In this document: piece by piece, positions 57,974 to 64,000 of the stretch
How positions within the stretch are numbered: position 1 is the stretch's first letter
Layout: the number at the start of each line of letters is the position of its first letter
Assembly (NCBI RefSeq): GCF_003855155.1
Contig: NZ_CP034073.1
Coordinates: 3,100,001-3,164,000, forward strand
DNA from: Shewanella psychromarinicola
Lineage (GTDB): Bacteria; Pseudomonadota; Gammaproteobacteria; Enterobacterales; Shewanellaceae
Direction of reading: 5' to 3'
Length of the DNA: 64,000 bases
Program-made: the position numbers and the translations under genes
The notes under the pieces: model-generated
Databases searched by the model: none
What the model saw: only the letters and a program-made list of their open reading frames with translations
Told to the model about the DNA's origin: nothing

Positions 57974-58601
57974 GATGACGTGATTCTTCTAAATGAGGTC
58001 ATCAAACAACACGATTTTTCTGCATTACGGGCCTGAATTAATCGGTATAACCTCACGGTTAGATCCAGGCAATTTAGGTGCTCATTACTGTAAAACGCAG
58101 TCTCTGCGTGTCGCATCCTATTTATGGCTTATTTTCTAATGTTTACAAAAACAAGGAATTGGTTGAGTTACAACCAACCCCATAAATTATGGTATTTTAA
58201 TCCGTTAATGCCCAAGTCGAATCGGTTTGTTTGATAACAAGCTAAAATGTTGTTCGAATTTGGGGCGATTTACCACAGTTAAATTAAAATATTTATTGAT
58301 TACTTACGGTTTAATTGTACAAACGGGTTTTGCCGTTTTTTTAGTAAATACAATTTGCAAATCAATGAGTTGCTACCGGTTAAGTTCATTTTTTTAACTG
58401 TTAGTGTTTCGCATTTGGTGAAAGTTGTGAACACTTTATCCACTGTTTACTCTCAACCTGTGGGCAAATATAGCAACAATCGTTATTTTCAGCAATCAAA
58501 AGCCAATATTCTTTCGTGTATTTATTTCAAGTCCGATGTGGCAATAGCCAAGCATTTACCAGATAAGGTACACTATTAGGGTTCCCACTATATGGCGCAT
58601 C
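57974..58601. other. rne leader and rne/rluC divergent promoter region
   Basis: 628 bp. For rne (minus strand), TTGTAA (58148-58143) and a weak ATAAAT-like -10 near 58120-58125 lie 17 bp apart. A leader of about 140 nt then contains a GCAGTCTCTGCG-type hairpin (about 58098-58109) and a GGTATAACCTCACGGTTA dyad (about 58039-58056). In E. coli a structured rne leader mediates RNase E autoregulation. The rest, toward rluC, is AT-rich. Confidence 0.45.
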
Positions 58602-59558
58602 ATGAATACTGAAACCACCCCCCAAGTTGAATACGTGACTATCGACGAAGATAATTTTGAACAACGAATCGATAATTTTTTGCTAACTAAATTAAAAGGT
58701 GTTCCCAAAAGCATGATTTATAGGATCGTGCGTAAAGGGGAAGTGCGGGTGAATAAAAAACGCATCAAGCCAGAATACAAATTGCAAATCGATGACATCG
58801 TTCGCATACCGCCGGTTCGAGTTGCAGAAAAAGATAATCGCAAAGCACCTTCGCCTAATTTATCTCGAGTGTCACAGCTCGAAGATCGCATTATCCACGA
58901 AGATAATCATTTAATTGTATTAAATAAGCCTGCCGGCATTGCGGTACATGGTGGTAGTGGTGTTGATTATGGTGTGATTGAGGGCTTACGCTCACTTCGC
59001 CCGCAACAAAAGTATTTAGAGTTGGTGCATCGTTTAGATAAAGATACTTCTGGCGTCTTGCTTGTTGCTAAAAAACGCAGTGCATTAAAACATTTGCATG
59101 AACAGTTACGCAGTAAAACCATGCAGAAAGATTATTTAGCCTTGGTGCGTGGCCAATGGCAAGCAAGTGATAAATCGGTCAAAGCGCCGTTGTTAAAAAT
59201 TACCTTAAAGTCTGGCGAGCGTATTGTTCGAGTTAATAAAGAAGGTAAAGAGTCGGAAACGCGTTTCAAAATCATGCAGCGATACCAAGGGTGTACCTTG
59301 GTCAAGGCCAGTCCTGTGACAGGGCGTACTCATCAGATTAGGGTACATTGTCAATATGCGGGTCATTCTATTGCCTGTGATGATAAATACAGCGAGCAAC
59401 AATTTGACGACAGCATGCGCGCATTAGGCTTAGATCGTCTGTTTTTACATGCGGCTGAGCTTAAGTTTACTCATCCTGAGAATAATGAAGTCACGCAAGT
59501 TAAGGCGCCTTTAGACCCAGTGTTACTTAGCACACTTGAAAAATTAAAAAGAATATAA
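58602..59558 (+). CDS. rluC: 23S rRNA pseudouridine synthase RluC
   Basis: A 318-aa enzyme that makes pseudouridine at 23S positions 955, 2504 and 2580 (E. coli numbering). An S4 domain (~20-80, RIDNFLLTKLKGVPKSMIYRIVRKGEVRVN) is followed by the RluA-type catalytic domain with the Asp in ELVHRLDKDTSGVLL and RTHQIRVHCQYAGH. It is divergent from rne, the same pairing as in E. coli, which makes RluC over RluD certain. The HAD gene follows 31 bp later. Confidence 0.94.
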   Translation: MNTETTPQVEYVTIDEDNFEQRIDNFLLTKLKGVPKSMIYRIVRKGEVRVNKKRIKPEYKLQIDDIVRIPPVRVAEKDNRKAPSPNLSRVSQLEDRIIHEDNHLIVLNKPAGIAVHGGSGVDYGVIEGLRSLRPQQKYLELVHRLDKDTSGVLLVAKKRSALKHLHEQLRSKTMQKDYLALVRGQWQASDKSVKAPLLKITLKSGERIVRVNKEGKESETRFKIMQRYQGCTLVKASPVTGRTHQIRVHCQYAGHSIACDDKYSEQQFDDSMRALGLDRLFLHAAELKFTHPENNEVTQVKAPLDPVLLSTLEKLKRI

Positions 59559-59589
59559 CATCCACAGCGGTGTGAAAATGAAGTAAGGA

Positions 59590-60243
59590 ATGGTATTGAA
59601 TATTCAACATAAAGCTTATGAACTGGTCATTTTTGATTGGGATGGCACGCTAATGGACACGATTGGTAAAATAGTGTCTTGCATGCAAAATGTAGCACAA
59701 GAACTCATTTTGCCTATCCCGTCTGAACAGCAAATAAGAGATGTCATAGGCTTATCTTTACCTAAAATTATGCCGATTTTATTTGCCGATCATCAAAACC
59801 ATGAGCAAATTATTGATTGTTATCGTCGTCATCATGTTGCCAATGTGCACCCTACGCCTTTATTTGAGGGCGTTGAATCACTTATTCGCAGTTTACATGC
59901 TGGCGGTTATCAATTAGCGGTTGCGACGGGTAAAGGGCGAGAGGGTCTTGATAACGTATTGGCACGGACAGGCTTAGGCCAGTACTTTCATGCGACGCGC
60001 TGTGCCGATGACGCTGAAAGCAAACCGCATCCTGAGATGTTGTTTTCGTTATTGACTCATTTTGATGTTGCCGCAGATAGAGCCATTATGATTGGCGATT
60101 CAATCCATGACTTAACCATGGCCAAAAATGCTGGTATGGCGAGTATTGGTGTGAGTTATGGCGCCCATAATCAATCAAAATTGCAAGCGCTAAATCCGCG
60201 CGCGATTGTCGATAAGCCACTTGCGATACGTGATTATCTTTAA
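59590..60243 (+). CDS. HAD-family phosphatase (phosphoglycolate-phosphatase-like)
   Basis: A 217-aa HAD hydrolase, subfamily IA. Motif I IFDWDGTLMDT, motif II in VATGKGREGL (Thr), Lys in SKPHPEMLF, and motif IV MIGDSIHDLTMAKNAGM, with an alpha-helical cap between. The substrate is unknown. ATG 59590 directly abuts AAGGA; TTG 59596 has better spacing and may be the true start, changing two residues. Probably co-transcribed with rluC, as is common. Confidence 0.85.
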   Translation: MVLNIQHKAYELVIFDWDGTLMDTIGKIVSCMQNVAQELILPIPSEQQIRDVIGLSLPKIMPILFADHQNHEQIIDCYRRHHVANVHPTPLFEGVESLIRSLHAGGYQLAVATGKGREGLDNVLARTGLGQYFHATRCADDAESKPHPEMLFSLLTHFDVAADRAIMIGDSIHDLTMAKNAGMASIGVSYGAHNQSKLQALNPRAIVDKPLAIRDYL

Positions 60244-60423
60244 CTATCTTGTGTTTATGATGATTGATAATTGAAATGCAGCAGCGTCGCACATAAGTGT
60301 TGCCGACGCTGTATTTCATTAACTTAAATAATTTTTAATTACCTCTGCGTTTATGCCCTGTCATTTTGTTAATCACTTACCCAATCACCCATCTTTATGC
60401 ACAGAAATGTTAAATAATGCCGG

Positions 60424-61062
60424 TCAATATTTTAGACCAATATTATTTGATTGATTATTGGAGGCTTCGCTGAGTACATCAACACCATGCTGTGCCAGTA
60501 AATCGATAAGCCTAATTAATGGCAGACCAATTAAAGTATTAGGATCATCACCTTCTAAGCGGCTAAAGAGTGCGATTCCCAACCCCTCTACTTTAAAACT
60601 ACCTGCGCAATATAATGGTTGTTCTTTGTCGATGTAGTAGCGAATTTGCGCTTCTGTTAACGATTTAAAGTGCACTGTAAAAGGTTCAACACACGACAAC
60701 ATGCGTTGATTATCACAATTAAATACAGCTAGACCGGTATAAAAAGTGATTGCTTGACCAGAAGCCGCGCTTAATTGAGCAATAGCATTTTCGATGTTAT
60801 TTGGCTTACCGATAATCTGACCATTAATCATCGCGACTTGATCTGAGCCAATAATTAATTGTGGCACGGATGTTTGATCAATTAAGTTCGCTCCGGCTAA
60901 TGCTTTTTGTTCAGCTAACCGTTTGACTAATGCTAATGCTGTTTCATCTTTTGCAGCAGTTTCATCAACATCAGGGTTAACGCAGTTAAAAGGCAGCATT
61001 AAGGTTTGTAATAATTGCTGACGAAAAGGTGAGGTTGATGCAAGTACTAGGTTGAATTTCAT
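60424..61062 (-). CDS. yceF: Maf-family nucleotide pyrophosphatase YceF
   Basis: A 212-aa Maf/HAM1-type enzyme that hydrolyses modified nucleotides, m7GTP in the YceF branch. Motifs [14 protein letters not shown] (S-x-R-R-type loop), DVDETA, GSDQVAM and GKPNNIENA. It is divergent from the yceD-rpmF operon, the E. coli arrangement. C-terminal extension [12 protein letters not shown]. Confidence 0.92.
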   Translation of the reverse strand: MKFNLVLASTSPFRQQLLQTLMLPFNCVNPDVDETAAKDETALALVKRLAEQKALAGANLIDQTSVPQLIIGSDQVAMINGQIIGKPNNIENAIAQLSAASGQAITFYTGLAVFNCDNQRMLSCVEPFTVHFKSLTEAQIRYYIDKEQPLYCAGSFKVEGLGIALFSRLEGDDPNTLIGLPLIRLIDLLAQHGVDVLSEASNNQSNNIGLKY

Positions 61063-61271
61063 TGGCTTTTCTTCATTATTTTTAGGCTAATAACAGAATA
61101 TTAGTCAGTTTACTGTATTCATCTAGGCAAATGGATCATTTTTATCGAGTAATGCTTGTGTGATGGAGTTGGGTTCGGTAAAATTTGCCAACTTTCAAAC
61201 CTAATGCCGGATTAAAGAGTACCTAAAGTTCATTGTTAGGTGAGATTACCGTATTTTTACGGAAATTTTCT

Positions 61272-61298
61272 TTGACTCCAGCGTTTTCAAACTATAAT
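61272..61298 (+). promoter_or_regulatory. Near-consensus promoter directly before yceD
   Basis: TTGACT (61272-61277) and TATAAT (61293-61298) have a 15-bp spacer and a GC-rich discriminator ATGCGCGCC. The -10 ends only 11 bp before the yceD ATG, so a transcript starting here would have an untranslated leader of about 4-6 nt. Confidence 0.5.
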
Positions 61299-61309
61299 AT
61301 GCGCGCCTT

Positions 61310-61834
61310 ATGCAAACAGTAAAGATACCGGTTTCAATTGATCCTATACGCGCAGCCTCTAGCGGCCTTCGTTATGAAGGTACCATTTTAGGTAAGCAAC
61401 TAAAGCGATTAAGCGAGTTATGTACCGGCGACTGTTCCGACGTAGTTGTGTCGTTGGAATGTGGCGTCGATATACAGGGGATAGTCTACCTTCGCGGGAA
61501 GGCTGTGACGGAGCTCACTCTGCTATGTCAACGTTGTATGACACAAGTTACTACTGAGGTTACGGTCGACTTTTGTTTTAGTCCTTGTAAGACTGAGGCA
61601 GAAATCGATGAGCTCCCGGATGCGTATGACCCAATTGAGTGTAATGAGATTGGTGAATTACGTCTGCATCAATTGATTGAAGATGAATTGATAGTCGCTA
61701 TGCCTATCATCCCGATGCACGATGATAATAATTGTAAGTCTGGATCGAAAGATGTAGTTGTAGGCGAGATCGAACCCGCTCATGAGGAGCGTGCAAATCC
61801 ATTTGCAGTGTTAGAAAAACTGAAGAGCAAGTAA
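61310..61834 (+). CDS. yceD: YceD / DUF177 protein (rRNA-related)
   Basis: A 174-aa DUF177 protein, linked by family studies to 23S rRNA accumulation. The N-terminus MQTVKIPVSIDPIRAA matches YceD, and the Cys motif LLCQRCMTQV is the conserved putative metal/RNA-binding site. The tail is acidic. It is followed by rpmF (L32) after 18 bp, as in nearly all Proteobacteria. ATG 61310 is at the family start, although a promoter lies unusually close. Confidence 0.93.
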   Translation: MQTVKIPVSIDPIRAASSGLRYEGTILGKQLKRLSELCTGDCSDVVVSLECGVDIQGIVYLRGKAVTELTLLCQRCMTQVTTEVTVDFCFSPCKTEAEIDELPDAYDPIECNEIGELRLHQLIEDELIVAMPIIPMHDDNNCKSGSKDVVVGEIEPAHEERANPFAVLEKLKSK

Positions 61835-61852
61835 TCGTAGGAGACAGGTCCA

Positions 61853-62023
61853 ATGGCTGTACAAAAGAATAAAAAATCACGTTCAAAGCGTGGTATGCGT
61901 CGTTCACATGATTCATTGAGCACAGCTCAATTATCAGTAGACGCAACCAGCGGTGAATTACATCTACGTCACAACGTGACTGCTGATGGTTTTTACCGCG
62001 GTGTAAAGGTTATCAACAAGTAA
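61853..62023 (+). CDS. rpmF: 50S ribosomal protein L32
   Basis: A 56-residue protein with the complete L32 sequence [19 protein letters not shown] at its start and [15 protein letters not shown] at its end. The RBS is AGGAGA. There is no zinc Cys set; this is the Cys-free (C-) L32 form. It lies between yceD and plsX in a four-gene cluster. Confidence 0.97.
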   Translation: MAVQKNKKSRSKRGMRRSHDSLSTAQLSVDATSGELHLRHNVTADGFYRGVKVINK

Positions 62024-62038
62024 TTTGTTGCTAATCTA

Positions 62039-63067
62039 ATGATAAATCTGACGCTTGCGTTAGATGCGATGGGGGGCGATCACGGCCCCCACGTGACAGT
62101 GCCTGCAGCCTTGCAGGCATTGAAATTTCACACATCTTTAAATATTATTTTGGTTGGTAATCAAACCGAAATAGAAAAATATCTACCTCAAGCTCACTCA
62201 ACAGATCTATCCCGTATTGAAATAATCCATACCACTGAAGTCGTGACAATGTGCGATAAGCCCATTCATGCTTTGCGTTCACGTAAAAACAGTTCTATGA
62301 GAATTGCCCTTGAGCTCGTGCGCGACGGCAAAGCCGCTGCTTGCGTTAGTGCCGGTAACACGGGCGCATTAATGGCGATGGCTAAGGTGTTATTAAAAAC
62401 CTTACCGGGTATTGATCGACCTGCACTTGTGTCTTGCTTACCCGCAATGACCGGAAAACCGGTTTATTTATTGGATTTAGGGGCTAATGTATCTTGTGAC
62501 TCAGATACCTTATTCCAGTTTGCTATTATGGGGTCTGTATTATGTGAAGCTGTCCATAAGAAATCCCGTCCCAAAGTCGCTTTGCTTAATGTCGGCATTG
62601 AAGCGATTAAGGGTAACGACCAAGTTCAGCAGGCCGGTCAAATTCTACAACATACCGAGCAAATTAATTATATTGGCTTTGTAGAAGGCGATGAAATTTA
62701 CACAGGTAATGTGGATGTGATTGTTTGCGACGGATTTGTCGGCAATATTACCTTAAAGACTTCAGAAGGCATTGCAAAACTGTTAGTACACCAATTAAAA
62801 CGCGGCTTAAATGACGGTTTTTTTGTTCGTTTACTCTCCAAACTCATCGCTCCTCGTATACAAGCTGTTCTCAGTAAGATGAACCCCGACCACTATAACG
62901 GTGCAAGTCTGATAGGATTGCGCGGAATAGTAGTAAAGAGTCATGGTAACGCGGATGAAGCTGCATTTTTACAAGCATTAAATTTAGCAGCAACAGAAGC
63001 AAAACGTCGTCTTCCTGAAATGATTAAAGATCGTTTGGAGTCGATTCTTTTAGACATCAATAGCTGA
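62039..63067 (+). CDS. plsX: Phosphate acyltransferase PlsX
   Basis: A 342-aa enzyme that turns acyl-ACP into acyl-phosphate for glycerol-3-phosphate acylation. N-terminal [34 protein letters not shown] and [17 protein letters not shown] are diagnostic. It starts 15 bp after rpmF without a strong Shine-Dalgarno sequence, likely coupled. fabH follows 8 bp later. Confidence 0.96.
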   Translation: MINLTLALDAMGGDHGPHVTVPAALQALKFHTSLNIILVGNQTEIEKYLPQAHSTDLSRIEIIHTTEVVTMCDKPIHALRSRKNSSMRIALELVRDGKAAACVSAGNTGALMAMAKVLLKTLPGIDRPALVSCLPAMTGKPVYLLDLGANVSCDSDTLFQFAIMGSVLCEAVHKKSRPKVALLNVGIEAIKGNDQVQQAGQILQHTEQINYIGFVEGDEIYTGNVDVIVCDGFVGNITLKTSEGIAKLLVHQLKRGLNDGFFVRLLSKLIAPRIQAVLSKMNPDHYNGASLIGLRGIVVKSHGNADEAAFLQALNLAATEAKRRLPEMIKDRLESILLDINS

Positions 63068-63075
63068 TCTCATAT

Positions 63076-64000
63076 ATGCAAACAAAAATTCTCGGAACAG
63101 GTAGCTATCTACCTGTGCAAGTTCGTAGCAATCAAGATCTCGAAAAAATGGTTGAAACCACTGACCAATGGATTGTTGACCGAACCGGTATTTCTGAGCG
63201 GCGTATTGCTGCAACAGACGAATCGGTTTCAACAATGGGTTATCAAGCGGCATTAAAAGCGCTTGAAATGGCGGGGCTCGAAGCAAGTGATCTTGATATG
63301 ATTGTTTGTGGAACCACAAGTGCCTCAAACGCATTTCCTGCTGCGGCATGCGAAATTCAAGCCTCATTAGGCGTCAAAAATATCCCTGCCTTTGATATTG
63401 CTGCCGCGTGTTCTGGTTTTATTTATGCTTTATCGGTTGCGGATCAATTTGTTAAAACCGGTGCCGCTAAAAAAGTACTGGTTATTGGTTCCGATGTGTT
63501 GTCGCGAATGTGTGATCCTTCTGACCGCTCCACTGTAATTTTATTTGGTGATGGTGCGGGCGCTGCGATTATTGGTGCCAGTGATACTCCCGGTATCATT
63601 GCGACACATATTTATGCTGATGGGAGCCAGGGGGACTTATTAAAATGTTCTTTCCCACCTCGAGCGAATGAAAGTTCTGAAGCTGTCGGTTTTATGACGA
63701 TGAAAGGTAACGATGTGTTTAAAGTGGCGGTAACTCAGTTGTCTAATGTGGTCACCGAAACCTTGCTCCTTAATAATGTCGATAAATCAGAAATTGACTG
63801 GTTAGTGCCACATCAAGCTAATTTCCGCATTATCAAGGCAACAGCAAAGAAACTTAACATGAGTTTAGACAAAGTCATTCTCACATTAGCTAAACACGGC
63901 AATACCTCTGCGGCATCAGTACCGATAGCGCTTGACGAAGCCGTTAGAGATGGCCGAATCCAGCGTGGACATTTATTACTACTCGAAGCATTTGGCGGTG
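63076..64000 (+). CDS. fabH: 3-oxoacyl-ACP synthase III FabH (partial, right edge)
   Basis: The enzyme condenses acetyl-CoA with malonyl-ACP and so starts each fatty-acid chain. The frame begins ATG 63076 and continues past 64000; 308 residues are visible, with only the last ~10 missing. The catalytic triad is present: Cys112 in AAACSGFIY, His in PHQANFR and Asn in HGNTSAAS. The gene order plsX-fabH is standard, with fabD/fabG expected next outside the window. Confidence 0.95.
   Translation, partial: MQTKILGTGSYLPVQVRSNQDLEKMVETTDQWIVDRTGISERRIAATDESVSTMGYQAALKALEMAGLEASDLDMIVCGTTSASNAFPAAACEIQASLGVKNIPAFDIAAACSGFIYALSVADQFVKTGAAKKVLVIGSDVLSRMCDPSDRSTVILFGDGAGAAIIGASDTPGIIATHIYADGSQGDLLKCSFPPRANESSEAVGFMTMKGNDVFKVAVTQLSNVVTETLLLNNVDKSEIDWLVPHQANFRIIKATAKKLNMSLDKVILTLAKHGNTSAASVPIALDEAVRDGRIQRGHLLLLEAFGG

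Overview
The window reads as a chromosomal segment of a marine gamma-proteobacterium, most probably a cold-adapted Shewanella of the S. frigidimarina type. This rests on gene content and order (rnt-motY, the complete ybgC-tolQRAB-pal-cpoB block, maoP/hdfR, bioA/bioBFCD, acs facing an SSS-type sensor kinase, yceD-rpmF-plsX-fabH), on a fairly AT-rich base composition and on protein sequences close to Shewanella/Vibrio families. No rRNA is present, so the species is inference.

Layout. 1-3.2 kb: tamA/tamB outer-membrane assembly genes and a divergent exported isoaspartyl peptidase. 3.4-7.8 kb: a CBS-domain protein and the helicase HrpA. 7.8-11.5 kb: a mostly non-coding stretch with one copy of a dispersed repeat, a possible 26-residue peptide gene, a lipoprotein, possible structured RNAs and a membrane-anchored unknown. 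11.5-19.5 kb: cysB, purMN, upp, a Na+/H+ antiporter, a 2-Cys peroxiredoxin, RNase T and MotY. 19.5-20.8 kb: a gene-free stretch with a well-supported candidate small RNA on the minus strand. 20.8-26.0 kb: the Tol-Pal operon. 26.1-29.4 kb: a tRNA-Lys(UUU) array of six identical tRNAs mixed with degenerate tRNA-derived tandem repeats and split by an IS630-family element. 29.7-39 kb: DcaP-like porin, glutaredoxin, RadD-like helicase, acs and the divergent crbS. 39.3-44.7 kb: the biotin genes. 44.9-54.4 kb: a diguanylate cyclase, an outer-membrane barrel protein, maoP/hdfR, dgkA, an exported ATP-dependent DNA ligase, a low-molecular-weight phosphatase, a YlqF-type GTPase, a 2-oxoglutarate oxygenase and a fused MsrB-MsrA. 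54.6-64 kb: rne, divergent rluC and an HAD phosphatase, yceF, and the yceD-rpmF-plsX-fabH fatty-acid cluster, which runs off the right edge.

How the genes fit together. Most of the window is core housekeeping: envelope biogenesis (Tam, Tol-Pal), purine and pyrimidine supply (purMN, upp), RNA metabolism (hrpA, rnt, rne, rluC), oxidative-damage repair (peroxiredoxin, glutaredoxin, MsrBA), acetate activation with its presumed sensor (acs/crbS) and biotin plus phospholipid/fatty-acid initiation (bio, plsX, fabH).

The unusual material lies between genes: the expanded and decaying tRNA-Lys array, a four-copy MITE-like repeat family with about 19-bp terminal inverted repeats, a three-hairpin candidate sRNA, and a small transcript that could encode an acidic micropeptide.
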